A DNA stretch of 64,000 nt from Paractinoplanes brasiliensis (GTDB taxonomy: Bacteria; Actinomycetota; Actinomycetes; Mycobacteriales; Micromonosporaceae), in the NCBI RefSeq assembly GCF_004362215.1, contig NZ_SNWR01000001.1, positions 2,916,001 to 2,980,000 of the forward strand, written 5' to 3'. Below the pieces are notes generated by a model. It was not told the DNA's origin, made no database searches, and saw only the letters and a program-made list of their open reading frames with translations. Position numbers and translations under genes: made by a program. Of the stretch, positions 49,554 through 59,048 are shown piece after piece (positions within the stretch are counted from its first letter, which is position 1; every line of letters begins with the position of its first letter).

Positions 49554-51062
49554 TCACGCGTCACCGTCGAGCAGAGCGCTCATGCGGCGGTGCTCGTCCG
49601 CCATGATCGCCAGGATGAGGTGGCGCTGCGTGGCCGGCATGTCCGGATTGTCGAGCAGCTGATCGAGCTGGGCGCCCATGTCGATCAGGCTCGGCCGCAG
49701 TTCCGCCACCGCCGGCGACACGGCGCCGGCCGCCGGAGCGAGGCCCGCCGCGCCAGGCTGTTGGTCCTGCGCCCCGGAGCCCGGCACGCCCGAAGCGCTG
49801 TCCAGCGCGAACGAAGCGGAATCCTGCGCGGCGAAAGCCGAGCCCGGCGCGGCCGAAGTGGGATCCACCGCGGCCGAATCCGAACCCTGCGCGGCGGAGG
49901 CTGAACCGGGCTCGGCCGACGCGAAATCCTGCGCGGTCGGACCTGGACCCTGCGCGGTCGAAGCCGAACTCTGCGCGGTCGAAGCCGAGCCGTTCGCCGT
50001 CGGAGCTGGACCCTGCGCGGTCGAAGCCGAGCCGTTCGCGGTCGCAGGTCCGGCATTCGCGGACGAAGCCGTTGCGTCGGCGGGCGCTCCGGGATGGCCA
50101 GCTGGCACTCCGGGATGGTCAGCGGGCTTCGCGGAGGAGGCATGACCCGACTCGGCCTCGGTCGAAGACGGTGCTGCCGTGCTGTCCGCGTGCGTCGAGG
50201 ACCCGGCCCCGTTGACCGCCGACTCGGCCGCGTTCGTCGACGGCGCCGAGGTGGCGGCTGGGGAGTCGCGGGAGGGGCGGCCGCGCTTGGAGTCGACTGC
50301 GCGCATCTCCACGGTCGGGGCGGACGCCGCCGAGGACGGGGAAGCGAGCGTAGACGAATCGGACCCATCCGACAGATCGGAGCGAGCAGACGATCCGGAC
50401 AGGTCCGCGGAACGGGAGGTGGAGGCGGGGGCGGCGGGAGACAGGGAACGCGCCCGGGCCAGCAAGTCGTTGATGGTGGCGGTCAGCTCGGCGACCTCGC
50501 GCGGGCTCTTCACCTCGGGCAGCCGCTGGTCGGGGTCGGCCGGGTCGAGCTCTCGAGCCGCCGCCAGCAACCTCTGGAACGGGCGTAGCACCAGCCCGGT
50601 CGCGAACCAGACCCCGGCCGCGCTCAGGACGGCGGCGAGCAGCACCAGCAGATCCACGATCAGCACGTTATCGGTGTGCTGCTCGGCCAGGTCGTCCAGG
50701 CTCACCAAAATTTGCAGCTGAGCGCCGGTCGGCAGTGTCTGAGCGAGGGAACGCCATTCGTCATCACCCGAGTTGACTGTTGAGAAGCCGTCTTTCGCCG
50801 GCAAGGGGAAGCCCGCCGATGATCCGACCTGTTTGAGCATTTCGCCGCCCTGGATGAGGCGGATCGCGTAGCTGCCGTCGGTGGGCAGGGAGCCGTTCTT
50901 CTGGGCGGCGGTCTTGACCTGCTCGGCGCGGGCGGTGAGGACGCGGTCGAGGTCGGCCCGGTCGCGGTGGTCGATGCGTACGACGATGACGAGTCCGGCA
51001 AGCGCGACCACAAGCGCGACGAGTGCGGTGACGGTGAGCGTCAGCTGGGTGCGAAGCCTCAT
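49554..51062 (-). CDS. Relic sensor histidine kinase lacking its ATPase domain
   Basis: 502 residues from ATG 51062. The N-terminus is that of a normal sensor kinase: two membrane helices (LTVTALVALVVALAGLVIVV and LIVDLLVLLAAVLSAAGVWF), an extracytoplasmic domain between, and a HAMP domain ending ELTATINDLLARARSLS. About 220 Ser/Ala/Gly-rich residues in short repeats follow (for example STAQGPAPTANGSASTAQSS). The last 50 residues look like a dimerisation helix (LIDMGAQLDQLLDNPDMPAT, RHLILAIMADEHRRMSALLD), but SHELRTPL is now AELRPSLI, with no phospho-His, and the catalytic domain is absent. No response regulator is adjacent. Confidence 0.75.
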   Translation of the reverse strand: MRLRTQLTLTVTALVALVVALAGLVIVVRIDHRDRADLDRVLTARAEQVKTAAQKNGSLPTDGSYAIRLIQGGEMLKQVGSSAGFPLPAKDGFSTVNSGDDEWRSLAQTLPTGAQLQILVSLDDLAEQHTDNVLIVDLLVLLAAVLSAAGVWFATGLVLRPFQRLLAAARELDPADPDQRLPEVKSPREVAELTATINDLLARARSLSPAAPASTSRSADLSGSSARSDLSDGSDSSTLASPSSAASAPTVEMRAVDSKRGRPSRDSPAATSAPSTNAAESAVNGAGSSTHADSTAAPSSTEAESGHASSAKPADHPGVPAGHPGAPADATASSANAGPATANGSASTAQGPAPTANGSASTAQSSASTAQGPGPTAQDFASAEPGSASAAQGSDSAAVDPTSAAPGSAFAAQDSASFALDSASGVPGSGAQDQQPGAAGLAPAAGAVSPAVAELRPSLIDMGAQLDQLLDNPDMPATQRHLILAIMADEHRRMSALLDGDA

Positions 51063-51085
51063 GGCCGGGGCGGGTTCCTCGAGAC

Positions 51086-51203
51086 GCGGTGGAGCAGGAC
51101 GGGACAGGAGCCGAACAAAAGCACTGCGGTGGAGCAGGACGGGACAGGAGCCGAGCAAAGTACTGCGGTGGAGCAGGACGGGACAAGAACCGTTCAGCGG
51201 CAC
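51086..51203. repeat. Three tandem copies of a 39-40 bp repeat
   Basis: GCGGTGGAGCAGGACGGGAC starts at 51086, 51126 and 51165, each followed by AGGAGCCGA(A/G)CAAAG or a variant. It lies just upstream of the relic kinase gene, in the non-coding 819-bp gap before ahcY. Confidence 0.85.
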
Positions 51204-51216
51204 GGTGGCGGGAGCG

Positions 51217-51246
51217 GGACAGGACAGGACAGGACAGGACAGGACG
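51217..51246. repeat. GGACA pentanucleotide repeat
   Basis: Five perfect GGACA units at 51217-51241 followed by GGACG. Simple-sequence tract in the same gap. Confidence 0.9.
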
Positions 51247-51560
51247 GGAGCCGATCAGAAGCACGGCAGAAAAGCAGAATGGATCAAGGGTAGGCGGGAT
51301 CGGGGCAGGCAGGGCAGGACGCGGCAGAACGTGAGACGGGCCGGACGCCGGTTGAGCGACGACGCGGAACGAATCACGTAGGCGAAGGGAGGCTAATCGA
51401 GCGGATGGGTCCCCGGGAAGGGACAGCAGCCCGCCGCCGGAAAGATCGCAGCCAAACAGGCGCGCAAGCGGACAAAGGCCAATCAACCGACGGGCAAGAC
51501 TCGAGACGCGGGGCGCTGGCGCCGGAGAGGCGAGAGGCAAGGGCCGCCGGTGGCCGCCGC

Positions 51561-51690
51561 GGGACAAGAGAGGCCGTCGCAGAGGGAGAGAGGCCACCGC
51601 GGGACAAGAGAGACCGCCGCAGGGCAAGAGAAGCCGCCGCAAAACGAGAGAGACCGGCGCAGAGCGAGAGAAGCCGCCACGGGACGAAGA
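51561..51690. repeat. Minisatellite, exact 20-bp period, about seven copies
   Basis: Units start every 20 bp at 51561, 51581, 51601, 51621, 51641, 51661 and 51681 (last partial). Consensus is a purine-rich half GRGACAAGAG and a half ARGCCGCCGC. No insertions or deletions between copies. It lies about 90 bp before the SAH riboswitch, so it may sit in the ahcY leader. Confidence 0.88.
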
Positions 51691-51780
51691 GAACGGACCG
51701 CGTGTCAGATCCAATGGCATGGATCATCGGCTGTCGGTCGAATCGAACCGCGCCTCCCGCTAAACTGGAGCGGCCCGCGT

Positions 51781-51873
51781 CGAGAGGCGCTGCGACGGAA
51801 CCGGACTTGACCGGTCTCCGCCACGCTCGGCTCGGGTTTCTGAAGTCAAGGGCGCCTCCTGATGAGGGAGGAG
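51781..51873 (+). promoter_or_regulatory. Probable SAH riboswitch controlling ahcY
   Basis: The core matches the SAH riboswitch. Its 5' side CGAGAGGCGCTGCGAC is at 51781-51796, GCCACGCTCG at 51820-51829 supplies the P2 partner, and GCGCCTC at 51852-51858 closes P1 with 51784-51790. An extra hairpin ACCGG/CCGGT stands between. CCTCC at 51855-51859, part of the P1 3' side, can instead pair with GGAGG at 51867-51871, the ribosome site of ahcY. Ligand binding should therefore free that site and turn ahcY on when SAH rises. Confidence 0.75.
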
Positions 51874-51881
51874 ACCCTCGC

Positions 51882-53357
<1,476 letters not shown>

Positions 53358-53364
53358 CAACTGC

Positions 53365-53404
53365 TTTCCCCGCCCGGCCTCATCGGCGGGGCCGGGCGGG
53401 GAAA
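53365..53404 (+). terminator. 15-bp perfect hairpin after ahcY, overlapping the antiporter ribosome site
   Basis: TTTCCCCGCCCGGCC at 53365-53379 pairs exactly with 53390-53404 around a 10-nt loop. It ends 9 nt before the antiporter GTG at 53414, and its 3' arm contains GGGGAAAG, the only ribosome-site-like sequence there. Confidence 0.8.
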
Positions 53405-53413
53405 GATGTAAAC

Positions 53414-55087
53414 GTGCACGTCGAGGAAAGCCTGCTCTTCATCCTGGCCGGCGTGGGTGTCATCGTGGCCATCCGGATGATCGCCGAGAGGACGGGGTTG
53501 CCGGCCGCCGCGTTGCTCACGATCGTGGGCATTACGTACGCCGTGCTGCCGGGGCCGAACGTCGAGCTCGAACCTGAGCTGATCATGACGTACGTGATCC
53601 CGCCGTTGCTCTACAGCGCGGCGCTCGACGCGTCACTGCTCGACATCCGCCGGCACATCCGTACGGTCGTCAGTTTGTCCGTGTTGCTGGTGCTGGCGAC
53701 GGCGCTGCTCATCGGCGTGGGCCTGAATCTGTGGGTGACCGGGGCGACACTGGCTGCCGGTATCGCTCTCGGCGCCGCTGTGGCCCCGCCCGACCCGGTC
53801 GCCGCGCTGGCCGTGGGCCGCCGCGCCGGGCTCCCACCCAAGATCATCACCTTGATCCAGGGTGAGGGCCTGCTCAACGACGCGACCGCGTTGACCATTC
53901 TGACCGTGGCGATCGCGGCCACCGAGGGCGACGGGTTCTCGTTCCCGGGCGCTACGTGGAAGTTCTTCGTCATGGCGACGGGCGGTGTCGTCGCCGGCGT
54001 CGTGGTCGCGTACGTGGTCCGTTACCTGCGTCATCTGCGGCACGACCCGCTGACCGCGAACGCGATCTCGCTGGCCACCCCGCTCGCGGCGTACGTGCTG
54101 GCCGAGTCGGTGCACGTCTCGGGTGTGCTCGCCGTCGTCGTCGCCGGTCTGATCATCGGGCACGACTCGTCGCGGCACAGCGTCGCGGCCAGCCGGCTGC
54201 AGACCACCGCCGTCTGGCGCCTGGTCGACTTCCTGCTCGAGGGCCTGGTCTTCCTGCTGATCGGCCAGCAGTTGCCGAACGTGGTCGAGGGTCTGAGCGA
54301 TTACGACACCTCGACCGTCGTGATCGCGGTGGCGGTGACGGTCGGTGTGACCCTGTTGCTGCGCCCGCTGTGGCTGATCCTCACCCAGTTGCTGCCCCGC
54401 TCGCTGCACATGCGCCTGGGCGGCGACCCCGCCCCGGTCGGCGAGGGTGAGGAATCAGCGGCCGATGCGGCGCGCCTTGAACGCATTCGCGAGAAGGCGC
54501 TGACCGGCAAAGAGGTGACCGCGCTGAGCTGGGCCGGCACCCGCGGCGTGATCAGCCTGGCCGCCATCTTCACCCTGCCCGAGACGGTGCCGCAGCGCGA
54601 CCTGCTGCACTTCTGCGCGTTCGTGGTGGTGCTGGTGACGCTGCTGGGCCAGGGTCTGACGTTCGCACCGCTGGTGCAGTGGCTGGGGTTGCGGGCCAAC
54701 AAGGCCGACGAGGCCCGTGAGCGCAACGAGGCCCGTTCGGCGTCGGTGCAGGCGGCGCTGGCCCGGCTCGACGAGATCCAGAGGGAGCAGCACGACCACG
54801 TCGAGGATGTCGCCATCGAGCACATGCGTAAGCAGCTCGAGGTGCGGCTGGAGCGGTACCGCCGCCGGCTCGACATGCTCGAGAAGGCCGAGTCGGACGA
54901 GGTGCCGGTCTCACCGCAGTACGAGGCGGCACTGGTGGTGCGGCGCAAGGTGATCGAGGCGCAGCGCGAGGAACTGCTGCGCTGGCGCGACGCCGGCAAC
55001 CTGAACGACGAGGGCCTACGGATCTTGGAACGGGAACTCGACCACGAGGAGAGGCTGCTTCCCGAACGGGGTGCGCGTGCGAAGTAG
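53414..55087 (+). CDS. Na+/H+ antiporter, CPA1 (NhaP/YjcE) family
   Basis: 557 residues from GTG 53414. About 12 membrane helices make the first 430 residues. Ion-binding region motifs are LGAAVAPPDPVAALAVGRRA, IQGEGLLNDATALTILTVAI (conserved Asp-containing helix) and SWAGTRGVISLAAIF. A cytosolic tail of about 120 residues is helical and charged (RLDEIQREQHDHVEDVAIEH, RRRLDMLEKAESDEVPVSPQ). It exchanges Na+ or K+ for H+ at the membrane. It begins just past the ahcY hairpin and may be partly read through from ahcY. Confidence 0.93.
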   Translation: MHVEESLLFILAGVGVIVAIRMIAERTGLPAAALLTIVGITYAVLPGPNVELEPELIMTYVIPPLLYSAALDASLLDIRRHIRTVVSLSVLLVLATALLIGVGLNLWVTGATLAAGIALGAAVAPPDPVAALAVGRRAGLPPKIITLIQGEGLLNDATALTILTVAIAATEGDGFSFPGATWKFFVMATGGVVAGVVVAYVVRYLRHLRHDPLTANAISLATPLAAYVLAESVHVSGVLAVVVAGLIIGHDSSRHSVAASRLQTTAVWRLVDFLLEGLVFLLIGQQLPNVVEGLSDYDTSTVVIAVAVTVGVTLLLRPLWLILTQLLPRSLHMRLGGDPAPVGEGEESAADAARLERIREKALTGKEVTALSWAGTRGVISLAAIFTLPETVPQRDLLHFCAFVVVLVTLLGQGLTFAPLVQWLGLRANKADEARERNEARSASVQAALARLDEIQREQHDHVEDVAIEHMRKQLEVRLERYRRRLDMLEKAESDEVPVSPQYEAALVVRRKVIEAQREELLRWRDAGNLNDEGLRILERELDHEERLLPERGARAK

Positions 55088-55184
55088 AACTGTGCGCCTG
55101 TGAAGTAGGCTGAACATGTGCGCAGTGATCTGACCGCGCATGCCCGGATCCGCGACGCCTCCTGATCGCCGGAGAGGACGCATC

Positions 55185-56078
55185 ATGACCGATGCCATCG
55201 AAGCCACGGGTCTCGTCAAACGATTCGGCAAGGTCACCGCGCTCGACGGGCTCGACCTGCACGTCCGTACGGGCGAGGTGCACGGGTTTCTCGGTCCCAA
55301 CGGCGCCGGCAAGACCACGACCATCCGTATCCTGCTCGGGCTCCTGCGGCACAACGGCGGGGACGTGCGGCTGCTCGGCGGCAACCCGTGGACCGACGCG
55401 ACCGCCCTGCACAAGCGCCTGGCGTACGTTCCGGGTGACGTCACCCTCTGGCCCTCGCTCACCGGCGGCGAGGTGATCGACCTGCTCGGCCGGCTGCGCG
55501 GCGGGCTCGATCCCGCGCGCAAGGCGGAGCTGCTCGAACGTTTCCAGCTCGACCCGCGGAAGAAGGGCCGCACCTATTCCAAGGGCAACCGGCAGAAGGT
55601 CGCCCTGATCGCCGGGCTGGCGTCCGATGTCGAGCTGCTGATCCTCGACGAGCCGACCTCCGGACTCGACCCGCTGATGGAAGAGGTGTTCCGCGAGGTC
55701 GTCCTCGAGGAGAAGAGCCGCGGCGACCGTACGGTGTTGTTGTCCAGCCACATCCTGGCCGAGGTCGAGGCGCTGTGCGACCGGCTGACGATCATCCGGG
55801 ACGGCCGTACGGTCGAGACCGGCACCCTGGCCGACATGCGGCACCTGACCCGCACCACGATCCAGGCCGAGCTGGCCGGGCCCCCCGACGGGCTCGCCGG
55901 GCTGGCCGGGGTGCACGACTTCCAGCTCGACCACGACCGCGTACGGTTCGATGTGGACACCGACGCGCTCGAGCCGGCGCTGCGAAAACTGGTGCAGGTC
56001 GGCGTGAAGAGCCTGGTCAGCCAGCCGCCGTCGTTGGAGGAGCTGTTCCTGCGGCAGTATCAGGACGACCGGCGATAA
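55185..56078 (+). CDS. ABC transporter ATP-binding protein (DrrA type), no adjacent permease
   Basis: 297 residues from ATG 55185. It has Walker A GPNGAGKTTTIRILLGLL, Q-loop region LAYVPGDVTLWPSLTGGEVI, Walker B ELLILDEPTSGLDPLMEEVF and the switch His in LLSSHILAEVEALC. The usual ABC signature LSGGM/Q is replaced by YSKGNRQKVALIAGL. The C-terminus matches DrrA/CcmA-type exporters (VDTDALEPALRKLVQVGVKS). DrrA-type genes are normally followed by a membrane permease, but the next genes converge on it, so its partner must lie elsewhere. Confidence 0.9.
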   Translation: MTDAIEATGLVKRFGKVTALDGLDLHVRTGEVHGFLGPNGAGKTTTIRILLGLLRHNGGDVRLLGGNPWTDATALHKRLAYVPGDVTLWPSLTGGEVIDLLGRLRGGLDPARKAELLERFQLDPRKKGRTYSKGNRQKVALIAGLASDVELLILDEPTSGLDPLMEEVFREVVLEEKSRGDRTVLLSSHILAEVEALCDRLTIIRDGRTVETGTLADMRHLTRTTIQAELAGPPDGLAGLAGVHDFQLDHDRVRFDVDTDALEPALRKLVQVGVKSLVSQPPSLEELFLRQYQDDRR

Positions 56079-56091
56079 CCCGCACGGAGCG

Positions 56092-56958
56092 TCACGAGGC
56101 GATGGCGCCGCTCTCCAGGCCCCAGCGTTGCAGCAGTTCGGTGTAGACGCCGGTGCGGACCAGCTCGTCGAAGGCGGCCTGGATGGCGTCGCGCAGCTCG
56201 GTCGAGTCCTTGGCGATGGCGATGCCGAAGCGGCCCGGCTCGTACTGGGTCTCCGACGCCAGCTGATAGAAGGCCTTGGTGCGGGTGTTGGAGGCCAGGT
56301 AGGCGGCGGGCGGGTAGTCGTTGAGCACGGCGCCGGCCCGGCCGGTCCGCAGCTCGACCAGGGCGTCCGCGTTGGTCTTGTACAGCTTGATCGTCATGGG
56401 CTTGCTGCCGCAGGCCTTCTGGGAACGCTTGAGCAGGTCGGCCTGCACGGTGCCGCGCTCGGCCGACACGACCAGCCCGCACAGCGACGGGAAGCCGGTG
56501 ACGCCCCGCGGGTTGCCGCGCTGCACGATGATTGCCGTGCCGGTGGTGAAGTAGTCGACGAAGTCGGCCTTCTTGCGCCGTTCCGGGGTGTTGTTCATCG
56601 AGGACAGCACCCCGTCGTACTCGCCGGCGACCATGTCGTCGAGCGCGGTGAGGAACTCGCCCTGCACCATCTCGGCCTGCACGCCCAGCACCGATCCGAG
56701 CGCGCTGGCCAGGTCGGGTGAGAAGCCGATGATCGTACGGCCGTCCGCCGCGAACTGTTCCATCGGCGCGTAACTGGCGTCGGTCATGAAGCGGATCGTC
56801 CCGCGGGCCCGGATGCTCTCGGGGAGGCTGTCGTGCAGTTTCCGGTTGACCTGGATGCCCCCGTCGCCCGAGGAGGTGGTCTCCATGGCGGCCGGCGCGG
56901 CGCACCCGGTCACGGCGGTGACGAGCAGGACGGCGGTGGCGAGCAGGGCACGCTTCAC
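56092..56958 (-). CDS. Extracellular solute-binding lipoprotein (family 3, amino-acid type)
   Basis: 288 residues from GTG 56958. The signal ends LLVTAVTGCAAP, a lipobox (TGC), so Cys is lipidated. The binding domain has IRFMTDASYAPMEQFAADGR, IGFSPDLASALGSVLG, MVQGEFLTALDDMVAGEYDG, SAERGTVQADLLKRSQKACG and IAIAKDSTELRDAIQAAFDE, all normal for polar-amino-acid-binding proteins. Its start overlaps the stop of the GGDEF-EAL gene by 4 nt. No ABC permease or ATPase is in the operon, so it may serve as a ligand sensor for that neighbour. Confidence 0.88.
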   Translation of the reverse strand: MKRALLATAVLLVTAVTGCAAPAAMETTSSGDGGIQVNRKLHDSLPESIRARGTIRFMTDASYAPMEQFAADGRTIIGFSPDLASALGSVLGVQAEMVQGEFLTALDDMVAGEYDGVLSSMNNTPERRKKADFVDYFTTGTAIIVQRGNPRGVTGFPSLCGLVVSAERGTVQADLLKRSQKACGSKPMTIKLYKTNADALVELRTGRAGAVLNDYPPAAYLASNTRTKAFYQLASETQYEPGRFGIAIAKDSTELRDAIQAAFDELVRTGVYTELLQRWGLESGAIAS

Positions 56959-58907
56959 GATGCGGCTCCGGTGATCTCGTACGTGGGAACCTCGGCCCAG
57001 GGAACCGGGCGCGAGTACAGATAGCCCTGGGCCTCGTCGCAGCCGGCCCGGCGCAGCCACTCGGCGACGTCGGCGGACTCGATACCCTCGGCGGTGACGC
57101 GGCTGCCCAGGCCATGGGCGAGCGCGATGATCGAGCGGACGATGGCCTGGCTCTGCGGCGCCTCGGTCACGTCCCGGACGAACGTACGGTCGATCTTGAT
57201 CTCGGCGATGAGCAGGCCACGCAGCTGCGACATGCTGGTGTAGCCGGTGCCGAAGTCGTCGACCGAGATGCCGACGCCGACGGCGGTCAGGTCGATCACG
57301 GTCTGGGTGGCGCGGCGGGTGTCGGCCGCCAGCGCGGTCTCGGTGACCTCCAGCAGCAGCCGGTGCGGCGCGGTGCCGTGCGCGGCCAGCAGCCCCGAGA
57401 CGTAGTCGGCGAAACCCGGTTTCTCCAGGTTGCGGGCCGAGACGTTGACCGACACACCCCAGGAGCGTCCGGTGGCCGTCCACGCCGCCTGGTCGGCCAG
57501 CGCGCGCCTGAGCACCCAGGCGGTCAGCGGCTCGATCAGCCCGGACTGCTCGGCGGCGGGCAGGAACTCCGACGGCGGGAGCAGCCCGCGGTGCGGGTGC
57601 TGCCAGCGCACCAGCGCCTCGACCCCGACCACCTCACCCGACCGCAGGTCGACCTTGGGCTGGTAGTGCAGCACGAGCTCGTCGCGGGCCAGCGCGTGCC
57701 GCAGCTCGGCCTGCACCATCAGCCACTTGGTGGGGTGCGACATGTCCTCGCCGGCGTAGACGACGACGTCGGACGAGCCCCGCTTGCCGTGGTACATCGC
57801 GGCGTCGGCCCGGCGCAGCAGCTCGTCGATCTCGCGGCCGTGCTCGGGGTAGAGCGCGGCGCCGAAGCTGGCCTCGATGCTCAGCGGCACGCCGTCCAGC
57901 ACCAGCTCGGTGGCGAGCGTGGCGCTCAGCTCGTCGAGCAGGGCGCGGACGGTCACGATGTCGCTGTGCGGCAGGATCAGCGCGAACTCGTCGCCGCCGA
58001 GCCGGGCCAGGGTGTCGCCGGGGCGCAGCCCGGTCCGCAGCCGGTCGGCCACGACCACGAGCAGCTCGTCGCCGGCGTGGTGGCCGAGGGTGTCGTTGAC
58101 TTCCTTGAACCGGTCGAGGTCGATGAGCACGATGGCGCCGGGCTCGTCGGCCTGGGCCACGGCCGTGCGGGCCCGCTCGTGGAACGCGGCCCGGTTGGGC
58201 AGCCCGGTCAGCGCGTCGTGCATAGCCTCGTACGCCTGGTCCTGGGCGTATCGGCGCAGCGAGCGGGTGGTCGACCACGAGATCAGGCCGAGCACCAGAT
58301 AGAGGACGCTGAGGCCGCCGCCGAGACGCCAGTACGTGACCGTGGTCCGCTCGTGCAGGCGGGCCGCGATCTGCTCGTACGGGAGATAGAGCTCGAGCAC
58401 GCCCACGGACTGCCCGGAGGCGTTGGGCACGATCGGCTGCAGCACCCGGACGACCTGGCCGCCGCGCGTGTCGGGGGCGGCCAGCATGCCGACCTCGGTG
58501 TGCCCGTCGGCGGCCGACCGGAAAGCGGGGTCGTTGATCGAGACGCCGCCCGCGGTCGTGCCGTCATCGGAGAACACGACCTGCCCGCTGAACGAGCGGA
58601 CCCGCAGACGGCGTACGGAGTTGTTGTAGATGGCCAGGTCGGTCGCGTGCTGCAGCCGGTCCCGCTGCTCGGCGGTCAGGCCCTCGCTCAGCTTCGCCTC
58701 GGCCAGCGCGGGCGAGACGGCCATCTCGGCGATCACCGCGGCCTGGGCGCGGCCCTGGTCCCGGCCCCACGCGGCGGCGTCCTCGGCGATGCCGTGCAGC
58801 ATCACCGCGCCCAGCGCGCCGATCGGCACGAGGCTGGCGACGGCGTACGTGACGAACAGGCGCGCACTGGTCCGCGCCCCCGTCTTGGTCTTTCCGCGTC
58901 GCCACAC
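56955..58907 (-). CDS. Membrane GGDEF-EAL protein with extracytoplasmic sensor domain
   Basis: 650 residues. Membrane helices at about 18-38 and 192-215 flank an extracellular domain (TDLAIYNNSVRRLRVRSFSG). The GGDEF domain has the intact motif RLGGDEFALILP near 306 and LIDLDRFKEVNDTLGHHAGD. The EAL domain has VVGVEALVRWQHPHRGLLPP near 429, NVSARNLEKPG, VTETALAADTR, VDDFGTGYTSMSQL, EIKIDRTFV and VTAEGIESADVA, all complete. It should be able to make and break c-di-GMP. It overlaps the solute-binding lipoprotein gene downstream by 4 nt. Confidence 0.93.
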   Translation of the reverse strand: MWRRGKTKTGARTSARLFVTYAVASLVPIGALGAVMLHGIAEDAAAWGRDQGRAQAAVIAEMAVSPALAEAKLSEGLTAEQRDRLQHATDLAIYNNSVRRLRVRSFSGQVVFSDDGTTAGGVSINDPAFRSAADGHTEVGMLAAPDTRGGQVVRVLQPIVPNASGQSVGVLELYLPYEQIAARLHERTTVTYWRLGGGLSVLYLVLGLISWSTTRSLRRYAQDQAYEAMHDALTGLPNRAAFHERARTAVAQADEPGAIVLIDLDRFKEVNDTLGHHAGDELLVVVADRLRTGLRPGDTLARLGGDEFALILPHSDIVTVRALLDELSATLATELVLDGVPLSIEASFGAALYPEHGREIDELLRRADAAMYHGKRGSSDVVVYAGEDMSHPTKWLMVQAELRHALARDELVLHYQPKVDLRSGEVVGVEALVRWQHPHRGLLPPSEFLPAAEQSGLIEPLTAWVLRRALADQAAWTATGRSWGVSVNVSARNLEKPGFADYVSGLLAAHGTAPHRLLLEVTETALAADTRRATQTVIDLTAVGVGISVDDFGTGYTSMSQLRGLLIAEIKIDRTFVRDVTEAPQSQAIVRSIIALAHGLGSRVTAEGIESADVAEWLRRAGCDEAQGYLYSRPVPWAEVPTYEITGAAS

Positions 58908-59048
58908 GGCGAGCTAATCGACGGCGTCCCGGGCGTCTTGAGTGTTCCGGTAGTGCCGGTCGCGGGAGCGGGGCGGCACGGTTCCCCGAGGGCGCCGATC
59001 AGCAAGCCGGGCGGCGTCGCCTTTCGCCGGGTGGCGCGTTGACACGGC

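Noticed and set aside
51086..51690. CRISPR-like or origin iterons in the ahcY upstream region
   Set aside because: Repeats are directly tandem without spacers, and no replication genes are near.
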